NCBI GenBank assembly: GCA_023420935.1
Contig: JAEZUR010000136.1
Coordinates: forward strand, 1 to 40,838
Reading direction: 5' to 3'
DNA: 40,838 bases
Source of the DNA: Bacillota bacterium
GTDB lineage: Bacteria > Bacillota > Clostridia > Lachnospirales > Lachnospiraceae
This document shows positions 1-7,337 of the stretch, one piece after another. The notes below the pieces were generated by a model. It was not told where the DNA came from and searched no databases. It saw only the letters and a program-made list of their open reading frames with translations. Within the stretch, counting starts at the first letter, position 1. Each line of letters starts with the position of its first letter. Made by a program: the position numbers and the translations under genes.

Positions 1-228
1 CGACAATAAAGAGGCTTTTTTCGCATGCCCCAAAATAGTTATTTAGGTGCCTAACATAAAAAAGGCGCTGAAGTCAGTAATGGGGCAGGTTCCAAAGGAA
101 CCTCACCCCAACTATTGACACAGAGCCTAAATTAAATTTATTGTTAATATATATAGAATACAAAAAACCTCCCAAGGCGCATGTCCTGAGAGGTTTTGAA
201 TAGTTCTGAATTGTAATACGTTGTTCTG
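1..228. other. Chromosomal flank, structured noncoding DNA
   Basis: No credible gene is seen. This stretch lies outside the integrated element and should be the DNA that followed rpsI before insertion. It contains a strong hairpin, TGGGG (81-85) with CCCCA (106-110) enclosing AGGTTCC (87-93) with GGAACCT (97-103). Two further complementary pairs cross each other, AATAGTT (near 35-41) with AACTATT (near 110-116) and ATTTAGG with CCTAAAT (near 126-132), which would allow a pseudoknot. The window edge cuts it, so whether it belongs to an RNA gene is unknown. Confidence 0.4.
164..197 (-). terminator. Original rpsI terminator, now displaced
   Basis: AAAACCTC (164-171) pairs with GAGGTTTT (190-197), with an inner AGG/CCT. 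Read on the minus strand the stem is followed by a T run, as in an intrinsic terminator. It lies about 30 bases outside the attL core, so before insertion it would have ended the rplM-rpsI transcript. The element now separates it from rpsI by 7.1 kb. Confidence 0.7.
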
Positions 229-249
229 ATTATCTCTTTGAGAACTGTG
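229..249. repeat. attL core (direct repeat)
   Basis: Contains TTATCTCTTTGAGAACTGTG preceded by A, identical to 7338-7358. On the minus strand it encodes the last residues of S9 (QFSKR, stop). The identity breaks immediately on both sides (g/t before, t/g after), which marks the crossover segment. Confidence 0.85.
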
Positions 250-360
250 TATTGCTTTTTCTCTCTTTTTGTAATTTCATCTAATCCCTTATTTTATCAC
301 ATTTCTTTTAATATCTTTTTTATTATCTTTACATTTCTCAATATATCATGTTGTAACTTT

Positions 361-382
361 AAACACCAATTAAACACCAAAA
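361..382 (+). repeat. Left arm-type integrase sites
   Basis: Two AAACACCA direct repeats (361-368 and 372-379) form a 22-base block that matches 7249-7270 at 20 of 22 positions in the same orientation. A pair of short direct repeats inside each end is what Tn916/lambda-type integrases bind with their N-terminal domain. The site lies 112 bases inside attL. Binding is inferred from placement and duplication. Confidence 0.65.
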
Positions 383-498
383 AACCAGTATAGAAAAAAA
401 TTATATATAAATTTTTCGAGCCACCCAGTAAGATATTTTAAACTTGGATTTCTAGTTCAATACCCGACGGTATAATATATGGAACTATATTGACCTAG

Positions 499-527
499 AG
501 AGCAAGTCGTTAAACTGCTCTTTTTTT
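499..527 (+). terminator. Intrinsic terminator at left end of element
   Basis: AGAGCA (499-504) pairs with TGCTCT (516-521), followed by seven T. It points rightwards with no gene before it. A TATAAT at 471-476 lies just upstream without a good -35, so it could end a very short transcript or block read-through from the chromosome into the cargo. The rest of 250-566 is AT-rich with no gene. Confidence 0.6.
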
Positions 528-566
528 GTAAACTTTTTTAAGTAAATCTGAAAGGAGTTGTTGATT

Positions 567-1043
567 ATGAAGTAGTTTCAAGAAGTAAATAGTATGGATG
601 AATTAAGAGCACAATTTAAAAAGTTGTTGCTGAAATATCATCCTGACAATGGAGGAAAAGTATCTGATATGCAGGAAATCAATGCAGAATATGACCTCTT
701 ATATGACCTTTAAAAGGCTGAAAAGAAATCAGGTAGAGAATTCCATGCCTATGATGGAAATATGGAAAACAGGTCGTTTAAGGAAGTTCTTAACGAAATT
801 ATTGGATATAGGATAGAAATAGAAATCATTGGTTCATGGGTATGGTGTTTTGATGGTTATGCTTATAGAGAGAAACTTAAGGAATTGGGATTTAGGTTCG
901 CTCCAAAGAAAAAGGCATGGACATGGCATTTTGGATACTATAAACGGTATCATAAGGCAGAAATTAGTCTTCAAGATATTCGTTTGAAGTATGGAAGCCA
1001 AACAGTCAGCCATAAAGAGAAAGAATATGCATTAAATCAGTAA
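567..1043 (+). pseudogene. J-domain protein, two in-frame stop codons
   Basis: One reading frame runs from ATG 567 (AAAGGAG ribosome site at 551) to 1043 and is broken only by TAG at 573-575 and TAA at 711-713. Conceptual translation gives a short J-domain with the HPD signature (LLKYHPDNGG) and then a C-terminal domain with W-x-W and KKAWTWHF, ending near KYGSQT. This is the layout of the small DnaJ-like proteins common on Firmicutes ICEs. The first stop falls at codon 3, where relatives usually have an aromatic residue. ATG 594 could restart a 39-residue J-domain peptide and ATG 762 a 93-residue C-terminal part. Both stops lie in frame with no frameshift, so this looks like recent decay; sequencing error or recoding is less likely. 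Confidence 0.75.
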
Positions 1044-1096
1044 TAAGCCATATAGGCTTTATTTTTTTGACTAAAACTCAGAAAGGAAGTGTTTGC

Positions 1097-1276
1097 ATGT
1101 GTATTAAAAATCATCAACGAGTCAATCAGTGTAGTAGTCCTTGTAACAATTGCAATGAATATTTAACAAGCTGTATGCCTGTAATAGTTGGTGCTTACCT
1201 ATTTGGAGAATGTGACCTCTGTTATTGTGAATTTTGCAGTTGCTATACAGAATGTATGAGTTTAAAAAGAAGTTGA
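1097..1276 (+). CDS. Cysteine-rich mini-protein, function unknown
   Basis: This 59-residue protein contains 11 cysteines (residues 2, 12, 16, 19, 26, 39, 42, 44, 47, 49, 53), in motifs such as CSSPCNNC and CDLCYCEFCSC. The start at 1097 is chosen because AAAGGAAG lies seven bases before it; an upstream in-frame ATG at 1067 has no such site. No signal peptide is seen. The spacing suggests binding of several zinc ions or an iron-sulfur centre, but no family is recognised. It follows the J-domain pseudogene in the same direction and is followed by a terminator. Confidence 0.6.
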   Translation: MCIKNHQRVNQCSSPCNNCNEYLTSCMPVIVGAYLFGECDLCYCEFCSCYTECMSLKRS

Positions 1277-1297
1277 TAAGGCATGAATGAAGTAAGT

Positions 1298-1325
1298 AGC
1301 CTACAGATTTTTGAGTCTGTAGGCT
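1298..1325. terminator. Bidirectional terminator
   Basis: AGCCTACAGA (1298-1307) pairs perfectly with TCTGTAGGCT (1316-1325) over a loop of eight. It lies between the convergent ends of the mini-protein gene and the M28 peptidase gene. Confidence 0.85.
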
Positions 1326-1330
1326 TATTA

Positions 1331-2779
1331 TTAGTCTCTAATATCAAGTAGCAGAACACCATCCTTTGTGAATTTACTTTGATTAATCAGTAATTCTAAC
1401 GCTTCATCTTTTGTAATATTTCCCTCTAGAATATAATATTTATAACCTAGCCAAGTATCTGTGTATTGGATATAAATTTTGTTATTTTTCTCAGATACTT
1501 TATATTTTACATGGTCATTGTAGACATTAAATGTTTGTATGTCTGTTATAATAGTATTATCCAAAAATCTGTAATCTCTTTCTGTAATAACAACTTGTTT
1601 ACCGTTATCATTTTTCAGAATATATTCGATATCAGAACTGGCTCCATTCTTATTTAAAACTTTGTTTGCTTGTATTAGTGAAAAACCGTTTACTTCTTCG
1701 GTTTCTGGTAAATTAGTATAATTCTTTAAAAACCCATTTTGCAATACTTTCTCGTAATCTGACATATTGAACTTAATGAGAAAGTCACATATTATCTTTG
1801 TTAAATTCTTTAACTTATCAATGTCTAGTTCATTCAACGGATTTTCAGAAGTATCTTTTAACAAAGCTTTATTATCAGCAAAATATATCGCAGGTATTTC
1901 ACCCATATAAAATGAAGTATGGTCACTTGCTGAACTCCAGAAGTGATGAAAATCATGAAATTCATCCATGAGTATAGACAGTACGTTAATGTTTTGTTGA
2001 TTAGTTTTTAATACTACTTCATAATCACCCTTTTGACCAACAACATCAATATTGATACATCCTATTGCATTATCCTTTTCTTCTTTTGTCAAATGCCATA
2101 CAAAATAAGCAGACCCCTGAAGTCCGGCTTCTTCTGCACTAAAAAAGACATACTTAACATTAATAGGTAGATTTATTCCCTGCAATTGTCGAGCTATTTC
2201 CATGGCTACAACAACACCAGAGCCATTGTCACGAATTCCGTTTGTATCATCAGTAGTATCATAATGAGCAGTTACATATAAAGTCTTTTTTGTGTCAGAA
2301 TTAGCTGTACTTGCAATGACATTGATACCTGACCCGAACTTTTTGGTTTCCTCTCTGTTTTGTTCGAAATATACCTGCTTTGATGCGGGTGTAAACCAAT
2401 CTTTCCCCAGATGATATACAGAGAAATCTTGTGTTTGGGTTTGATAACCGTATTCTGCCATTTTGTCTACCAGAAATTTTAAAGCTCTTTGTTCACCGTC
2501 TGTATCAAATTTACGAGGAGTTTTACTCAATTCCTTTAGGTTATCGATAAATTGATTATCGTCAATATTTATTTTCTTTACCGTCTGTGGTGTTATGGTA
2601 GGAGTTATGGTTGGTATAGTGGTAGGAGCTATCGTTCCAACAATATTAGCATCTGAATTAATATCCTTAGTAACGTTTGTTTGAATTTGATTTTCTCTGT
2701 TTTTATTGCTGTTATTTGAACACCCGATAAGTAAAAATGATAATATCAAATAAATTAATAGTACTATTATTCTTCTCAT
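1331..2779 (-). CDS. M28-family zinc peptidase, lipoprotein
   Basis: 482 residues. The N-terminus is a lipoprotein signal (hydrophobic 4-19, lipobox ending IGC with Cys20), so the enzyme should be anchored outside the membrane. A Thr/Pro-rich linker (about 52-66) leads to an M28 aminopeptidase domain. The expected di-zinc residues are visible: AHYDT (H172, D174), D184 in RDNGSG, SAEE (E216 as base, E217), D245 in INIDVVG and H286 in SDHTS. Members remove N-terminal residues from peptides. About 130 further residues after the catalytic core form an extra C-terminal domain I do not recognise. The start has AAGGAGG just upstream. It is a cargo gene of the element and its natural substrate is unknown. 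Confidence 0.85.
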   Translation of the reverse strand: MRRIIVLLIYLILSFLLIGCSNNSNKNRENQIQTNVTKDINSDANIVGTIAPTTIPTITPTITPQTVKKINIDDNQFIDNLKELSKTPRKFDTDGEQRALKFLVDKMAEYGYQTQTQDFSVYHLGKDWFTPASKQVYFEQNREETKKFGSGINVIASTANSDTKKTLYVTAHYDTTDDTNGIRDNGSGVVVAMEIARQLQGINLPINVKYVFFSAEEAGLQGSAYFVWHLTKEEKDNAIGCINIDVVGQKGDYEVVLKTNQQNINVLSILMDEFHDFHHFWSSASDHTSFYMGEIPAIYFADNKALLKDTSENPLNELDIDKLKNLTKIICDFLIKFNMSDYEKVLQNGFLKNYTNLPETEEVNGFSLIQANKVLNKNGASSDIEYILKNDNGKQVVITERDYRFLDNTIITDIQTFNVYNDHVKYKVSEKNNKIYIQYTDTWLGYKYYILEGNITKDEALELLINQSKFTKDGVLLLDIRD

Positions 2780-3248
2780 AGCTCCTCCTTAAAACTATTA
2801 CTTATATTACATAGTTAAATACGTTCCTATTATTAGTATATATTACCAACTTTTTTCTTTTTAAACTGTGGCATTACTAAATCTTATGTTTATAAATATT
2901 CTTTATAACAAAAAGGAAGCAAACATTTATTGAATTGCCTGCTTCTTAATTATTAATAATTTAATTATAACTATAGCATTGGAGGTCATAAAAAGTCCGA
3001 ATGTTTCTTATCTGTAATGAGTTATTATTTTATGAAATATTCAATTCTCTGTCTGAGTACCTACTTACCTCAAATAATTAAAAGTCTTTTCATGTGTACT
3101 GGTAGGTTTTCAATGAAATTTATTTCTAAAAAAGTATAAAAACCATAATATATATGACAAATCAGTGTAATATACTGGCTATGAATAAAATTTGTTGCAT
3201 GGTTAGACCCAATTTCTGCAAGTTGTAACATTCTATTCTTTTGTTCGA
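2780..3248. other. AT-rich gap in the element
   Basis: No coding potential beyond short chance frames. It should hold the promoter of the M28 gene at its left side and the repressor terminator near 2913-2936. Nothing else is recognised. Confidence 0.5.
2913..2936 (-). terminator. Terminator after repressor transcript
   Basis: On the minus strand GAAGCA and TGCTTC arms (GGAAGCA and TGCTTC on the plus strand) close a loop of roughly 18 bases, followed by CTTTTTG. It lies about 310 bases beyond the repressor stop and before the M28 promoter region. Confidence 0.5.
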
Positions 3249-3860
3249 TTAAATATCTAGTAATTCATCTTCTTCTGAAAATCCATTACTAATAAGAAAC
3301 TGGTATATACGTTGTTCAAGATTACTTTTAATGGCATACGCATATTTTGGAGAAACATCATTATTAACAATCAGGGTTGCATTGTTAGTAATGCTGATTT
3401 TAGCAGATATATCAGCGTTAGACATAAAATCCTCCAAATCAAGTATATCAAATAACTTTATATTCCAATAGAAGAACAGCGTAGTAAGAAATCTTTCCAT
3501 CCCATCAGAACTCAACATATAGTCTAGGGTTTTTAATGCATTTTTATTGCTTCGTAGTTTACGCATATTATTAATGGCTACATCAGACAATTTTAGTTCT
3601 TTACCAATTTGAACATTTTCTGATGAAAAATTATCTGATTCTCCTAATAGATACTCATATGAAACATTAAATCTTTTATGATATGCTTTTAATACATCTG
3701 CATCAGGAACTTGTTGACCCTCTTCTATACTATAAATTTTAGTGTACGGTATTTCCAGTTCCTTTGCTAATGTTCTTAATGAAATATGGTCTAATTTTGA
3801 GTTGTTCTTTTTTATACTCTTTCTTAATGTTTTAAATCTTTCTGATATTATCTTATCCAT
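3249..3860 (-). CDS. XRE-family repressor of the element
   Basis: 203 residues from ATG at 3860, chosen because GGAGGAG lies six bases upstream; a longer frame to 3929 has no ribosome site. Residues about 5-65 form a Cro/cI-type helix-turn-helix (SLRTLAKELEIPYTKIYSIE is the recognition part, followed by KRFNVSYEYLLG). The C-terminal 110 residues are not recognised and no LexA-type Ser/Lys autoprotease motif is seen. It is divergent from a small HTH gene, with inverted repeats between them, which is the layout of a phage- or ICE-type maintenance switch. Confidence 0.8.
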   Translation of the reverse strand: MDKIISERFKTLRKSIKKNNSKLDHISLRTLAKELEIPYTKIYSIEEGQQVPDADVLKAYHKRFNVSYEYLLGESDNFSSENVQIGKELKLSDVAINNMRKLRSNKNALKTLDYMLSSDGMERFLTTLFFYWNIKLFDILDLEDFMSNADISAKISITNNATLIVNNDVSPKYAYAIKSNLEQRIYQFLISNGFSEEDELLDI

Positions 3861-3884
3861 AATCTCCTCCATTGTTTTGTATGA

Positions 3885-4005
3885 AAACAAAAATATCATT
3901 TTGTTTATTATTGTTTGCAAATTAAACACTTGTGACTAATCTGAAAATATACTATATAGTTAGTCTATCACAGTTCATCAACGAAACAAATATTATTATT
4001 GTTTC
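3885..4005. promoter_or_regulatory. Operator cluster of the repressor switch
   Basis: Two inverted repeats share the core ACAA/TTGT: AAACAAAA (3885-3892) with TTTTGTTT (3899-3906), and GAAACAA (3983-3989) with TTGTTTC (3999-4005). The 12-mer TTATTATTGTTT occurs at 3905-3916 and again at 3993-4004. One site covers the repressor start side and the other the start side of the small HTH gene, as expected for operators of divergent promoters. Confidence 0.6.
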
Positions 4006-4050
4006 ATCTCAAAACACTTTGATAATTAAGCGAGGAAGGAGGTTCTATCA

Positions 4051-4224
4051 ATGAATGAAAGTATAAAAAAAGAAATAAGTGACAACAGAATATTCAATTA
4101 TGAAATTGCAGAAGTATTAGGCATTCCAGAAAGTACTTTTTCAAAATGGTTTCGTAAAGAAATGTCTAAAGAGCAAAAAGAAAGCATTCAAAGGGCTATA
4201 CAGAAAATCAGAGTCAATACGTAA
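4051..4224 (+). CDS. Small Cro-like HTH protein
   Basis: 57 residues starting MNESIKKEISDNRIFNYEIA, with the ribosome site GAAGGAGG ten bases upstream. Residues 15-37 read as a helix-turn-helix (YEIAEVLGIPESTFSKWFRK), and the rest is one charged helix. It resembles the small DNA-binding proteins transcribed opposite the repressor in Firmicutes ICEs and phages. It probably acts as Cro or as first gene of the induced operon that includes the reverse transcriptase downstream. Confidence 0.75.
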   Translation: MNESIKKEISDNRIFNYEIAEVLGIPESTFSKWFRKEMSKEQKESIQRAIQKIRVNT

Positions 4225-4243
4225 TACTTTGTAAGATATAACC

Positions 4244-4424
4244 GCCTAGGCTAAGTCAATCGCAAAGCATTGAGACACACACCGCTATTATCCCAAAACA
4301 GTATTCAGTTATCTAATAGCTGAATGGGTGCTGTTGCTTTACAGGATTACATAGCACATAAATACAAAAGAAAGGAGGAAAGGGTTACTTACGAACTATA
4401 GAATTCATATATGCGTATTCTATA
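4244..4424 (+). ncRNA. Structured leader of the reverse transcriptase
   Basis: The 227 bases before the RT start have no ORF but three hairpins. These are TCAAT/ATTGA (4256-4260, 4269-4273, with an inner GC pair); a long one, ATTCAGTTAT (4303-4312) with ATAGCTGAAT (4316-4325), closed further out by AACAG (4297-4301) and CTGTT (4331-4335); and TATAGAAT (4397-4404) with ATTCTATA (4417-4424). A GCCTAGGC palindrome at 4244-4251 recurs just after the RT gene. AAAGGAGG at 4371-4378 is not followed by any start codon at usual spacing. It could be an RNA substrate or guide of the RT, or simply a regulatory leader. Confidence 0.5.
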
Positions 4425-4451
4425 ACGTGGTATTTAATCCCAAACAGGCTC

Positions 4452-5657
4452 ATGAATCATCTTTTTGATTTACTAATTGAATCTACTAATTTATATCAAT
4501 CAGCAAGGATTGTAAAATATAAAGCTGCTAAGGCTATAGGTATAGATGGCATCAATAGTAACGATGCTGAAAGATACCTTGAAAGCCATATTGAGGAACT
4601 CATCCAATCATTAAAGGATGAAACATTTAGACCTCAACCTATCAGGCAGATAGCAATAGATAAGCCTAATGGTGGAAAACGATTAATAGGTATTCCGACT
4701 GTACAGGATAAAATTATACAGCTTGCTATAGTTCAGGTTCTATCTCCTATCTATGAAAAGAAATTCTCTACTTATAGTTATGGATTCAGAGAAAAGAGAA
4801 ATATTCATCAGGCAATTATACAAGCCATGCAATTTATGAATGATGGATATATATGGGTAGCTGCGTTAGACTTATCGAAGTACTTTGATACAATCCATCA
4901 TGATAGATTAATGTCGGTACTCTTCCAAGACATTAAGGATAGAAAGCTTCTAAGACTGATTCGGCAGTTTCTACAGTCTGATGTTGTATATCGCAACAGC
5001 AAGGTTCAGAAAGAATTAAATCGAGGAGCAATCCAAGGTGGAAACTTATCGCCCTTGCTTGCAAATATCTATTTGGATAAACTTGACCGTGAATTATCCC
5101 GTCGGGGCATTAGATTCATACGGTATGCTGATGATATAACTCTATTTCTAAGAGATAAGAAATCTGCTGAAAAGATATGCCAAAACATCAGCAAATTCAT
5201 AGAGGATAAATTACTGCTAAAGGTTAATCAAAAGAAAACAATGATTGCCACACCTTCGGGAATTAATCTGCTTGGATTCCAATTCTACATAGATAAGCAG
5301 GAATATAAATCATGCATCCCAGATAAATCTATTCAGAGAATGAAAGAAAAGATTTTAAATAAGATTGACAAGACTGAAACCTTAGATAGAGCAGTTAAAC
5401 AGGTTAATGAAGAAATTACTGGTTGGACAAGTCATTATATCCATGCTGACAGACCATTGTCACAGAGACAGGCAAAGGATATAGACCGTATGATATTAGA
5501 ACGGTTATACAAGAGATTTAAGACTAATACAGATATAGGACAGTTCAAAGAGCAATTATTTATGATAAGCAAAGGCAAGGTCAGTCTGGTATCAATGCAT
5601 AGGTTATGGAAGAAAAGAATGATTAAGAGCACCAAGGCTAACGTAAAGGTAAATTAG
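4452..5657 (+). CDS. Group II-like reverse transcriptase
   Basis: 401 residues. The RT motifs are in order: KAIGIDGI (28-34), KPNGGKRLIGIP (71-82), catalytic ALDLSKYFD (D140), QGGNLSPLLANIYLD (195-209), YADD (225-228) and LGFQF (274-278). A shortened maturase-like thumb/X region follows (GWTSHY at 324-329). There is no HNH endonuclease. The motifs are of group II intron type, not retron or DGR type. No domain V, GUGYG start or exon-binding context was found around the gene, so it may be a free-standing group II-like RT. The ribosome site before ATG 4452 is weak (only AGG). It lies between the small HTH gene and xis, apparently in the inducible part of the element. Confidence 0.85.
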   Translation: MNHLFDLLIESTNLYQSARIVKYKAAKAIGIDGINSNDAERYLESHIEELIQSLKDETFRPQPIRQIAIDKPNGGKRLIGIPTVQDKIIQLAIVQVLSPIYEKKFSTYSYGFREKRNIHQAIIQAMQFMNDGYIWVAALDLSKYFDTIHHDRLMSVLFQDIKDRKLLRLIRQFLQSDVVYRNSKVQKELNRGAIQGGNLSPLLANIYLDKLDRELSRRGIRFIRYADDITLFLRDKKSAEKICQNISKFIEDKLLLKVNQKKTMIATPSGINLLGFQFYIDKQEYKSCIPDKSIQRMKEKILNKIDKTETLDRAVKQVNEEITGWTSHYIHADRPLSQRQAKDIDRMILERLYKRFKTNTDIGQFKEQLFMISKGKVSLVSMHRLWKKRMIKSTKANVKVN

Positions 5658-5679
5658 CCAAATTGAGTGAATCGAGAGG

Positions 5680-5710
5680 GACAACTGCCTAGGCAACGGT
5701 TGTCTTTTTT
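5680..5710 (+). terminator. Terminator hairpin after RT, loop pairs with leader
   Basis: GACAACTG (5680-5687) pairs with CGGTTGTC (5697-5704, one T-G wobble), followed by six T. The nine-base loop CCTAGGCAA belongs to a second copy of GCCTAGGC (5687-5694), the palindrome found 1.4 kb upstream at 4244-4251. Seven bases of the loop could therefore pair with the RT leader. Confidence 0.8.
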
Positions 5711-5755
5711 CGAATAAACAGTAATTAAGAAAATTAATCGAAAGATGTGATATAA

Positions 5756-5965
5756 ATGAACAGTAATACCATTGAAAAACCATATCAAATAAATACAAGA
5801 ATAATACCTCAAATGAAAACAATTCAGGAGGTTGCTAACATAACAGGCATGAGTTATCATCGAATCCGCTTGCTATGCCTAAACAATGAAATTCAATATA
5901 TAAAAGCAGGAAATAAGTTTTTAATTAACCTTGACCGTTTTATTGATTACCTAAATGGAGAATAA
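5756..5965 (+). CDS. xis: Excisionase-type DNA-binding protein
   Basis: 69 residues. After about 20 leading residues comes a MerR/Xis-like winged helix: IQEVANITGMSYHRIRLLCL, then IQYIKAGNKFLINLDRFIDYL. This matches the helix-turn-helix excisionase family that bends DNA beside att sites and directs the integrase to excision. The ribosome site is weak (AAAGATGTG). The gene sits directly before int, as in Tn916-like elements. Confidence 0.8.
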   Translation: MNSNTIEKPYQINTRIIPQMKTIQEVANITGMSYHRIRLLCLNNEIQYIKAGNKFLINLDRFIDYLNGE

Positions 5966-5983
5966 ATATTGTAGTAGGGCATA

Positions 5984-6022
5984 AAAACAGCGTACTCATT
6001 TCATATGATTATGCTGTTTTTT
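5984..6022 (+). terminator. Terminator between xis and int
   Basis: AAAACAGCGTA (5984-5994) pairs with TATGCTGTTTT (6010-6020, one wobble), followed by two more T. It lies after xis and 38 bases before int, so int expression may need its own promoter or read-through. Confidence 0.75.
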
Positions 6023-6059
6023 ACATAAATTAAACTTATCAAGAAAAGGAGAAATTATT

Positions 6060-7280
6060 ATGGCACAAGAAACAACAAGAAAAGTGGATACTGGTATTAT
6101 TCAAAGAGGTACAACATATCGTTTTACAGCCTACTTAGGGTATGACCGCAATGGAAAACAAATCCGCAAGACCACAACATTTACACCACCATTGGGATTA
6201 ACAGAAAAGAAAGCGGATAAATTAGCAAAGGAGGAATACATCAATTTCTGCAACCATTGCAAAGGCTTATATACCCTAAAGGACAATATGCGTTTTTCAG
6301 AACTGGTCGAGGAGTATTTAAGGTTATATGTACCAAATGAATTAAAACCAATTACAGCATATAATTATGAGAAACTCATTGAATACCATTTTATGGATTA
6401 TTTCGGCAACAAAAAATTAAAGGATATAACTCCTGCTGTTGTTAGCCAGTTTTTCTCTTCTCATAAAACCGTAGTAAAAGGAGTCTTGAGAACTTTATCT
6501 CCTAGTACTGCCAAGAAAATATATACCATTTTACAAAGTATGTTTTCATTTGCAGTGTCACAAGGTTATATCAAAGAAACACCTTGCAGAAATATAATAC
6601 TTCCAAAGAAAAGTGCTACAGAGGAAGAAGAACGTAAGCACCTTACTCTTGAAGAAATCCCAACATTTATAAGTCTTGTTCAAGGGTATTCATCATTTAA
6701 CACAATTATATTAACACTTTTATATACAGGAATGCGTTCGGGAGAGTGTTTAGGTTTACAATGGGATGATATTGATTTTGAGAATAAAAAAATGCGAATA
6801 CACCATACTTTAAGTGATGTTGCTGGTAAACACTTTCTCACAACACCAAAAACCCGAAAAAGTACTCGCTATCAATATCTAAATGATACTCTTATTGAAT
6901 TGCTGAAAAAACACAAGATTGAGCAAAGGAAGTTACAAATGGCTTTAGGCTCTACATTCCTGCATCCAGAAATGGTATTTACATCTGCTACTGGTAATTA
7001 TAAAGACCGTAGTTGTCTTAATACATCATTCAAAAGATTGCTAAAAGGAACAGAGTTTGAATTTATGACTTTACATAAATTAAGACACACAAATGCAACT
7101 CTACTAGTTAATAATGGTATTGACTTAAAAATTGTTTCGGAGCATTTAGGACATTCAGACATAAGCGTTACCGCTGATATTTATGCTGCTGTTTTAGATA
7201 ATTCAAGATTGCAAACAGCAGAGAAAATGGAACAGATTTTAGCCCAACAAACACCAAATAAGCACCAAAAGCATGGTTGA
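6060..7280 (+). CDS. int: Tyrosine recombinase (integrase)
   Basis: 406 residues. Residues 1-65 form an arm-type DNA-binding domain like that of Tn916 Int (RFTAYLGYDRNGKQIRK), about 75-175 the SAM-like core-binding domain, and 195-395 the catalytic domain. The active-site set is complete: R226 in TGMRSGE, H339 and R342 in LHKLRH, H365 in LGHSD and Y375 as nucleophile in ADIYAAV. AAAAGGAG precedes the start. The gene reads toward attR and stops 57 bases before it. Its last codons (TPNKHQKHG) overlap the right arm-type repeats. It should integrate and excise the element at the rpsI 3' end. Confidence 0.93.
   Translation: MAQETTRKVDTGIIQRGTTYRFTAYLGYDRNGKQIRKTTTFTPPLGLTEKKADKLAKEEYINFCNHCKGLYTLKDNMRFSELVEEYLRLYVPNELKPITAYNYEKLIEYHFMDYFGNKKLKDITPAVVSQFFSSHKTVVKGVLRTLSPSTAKKIYTILQSMFSFAVSQGYIKETPCRNIILPKKSATEEEERKHLTLEEIPTFISLVQGYSSFNTIILTLLYTGMRSGECLGLQWDDIDFENKKMRIHHTLSDVAGKHFLTTPKTRKSTRYQYLNDTLIELLKKHKIEQRKLQMALGSTFLHPEMVFTSATGNYKDRSCLNTSFKRLLKGTEFEFMTLHKLRHTNATLLVNNGIDLKIVSEHLGHSDISVTADIYAAVLDNSRLQTAEKMEQILAQQTPNKHQKHG
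7249..7270 (+). repeat. Right arm-type integrase sites
   Basis: AAACACCA followed by a second, slightly degenerate repeat (GCACCAAAA). The 22 bases match 361-382 at 20 positions. The block lies inside the 3' end of int, 67 bases from the attR core. Confidence 0.65.
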
Positions 7281-7290
7281 GGGTAAAGAA

Positions 7291-7323
7291 AAACCCTTGC
7301 AAACGTAGTATTTACAAGGGTTT
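7291..7323 (-). terminator. Element-borne terminator for rpsI
   Basis: AAACCCTTG (7291-7299) pairs perfectly with CAAGGGTTT (7315-7323); on the minus strand a TTTTT run follows. It lies 15 bases beyond the rpsI stop codon, about where the native terminator (164-197) stood. It also faces the end of int, but the plus strand has only a weak T run. Confidence 0.85.
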
Positions 7324-7337
7324 GAATATATCTGCTT

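Noticed and set aside
430..480. tRNA remnant
   Set aside because: A TTC-AA-like T-arm string occurs, but no acceptor, D or anticodon arm can be folded.
4225..5760. Complete group II intron around the reverse transcriptase
   Set aside because: No domain V-like hairpin, no GUGYG 5' end and no HNH domain could be found; the 3' flank is an ordinary terminator hairpin.
4225..5760. Retron or diversity-generating retroelement
   Set aside because: The RT motifs (QGGNLSPLLANIYL) are of group II type, not retron or DGR type; no avd gene and no template/variable repeat pair was seen in the window.
5435..5860. Minus-strand frames opposite the end of the RT and xis
   Set aside because: Hydrophobic translations typical of AT-rich antisense frames; no ribosome site, and they span a terminator.
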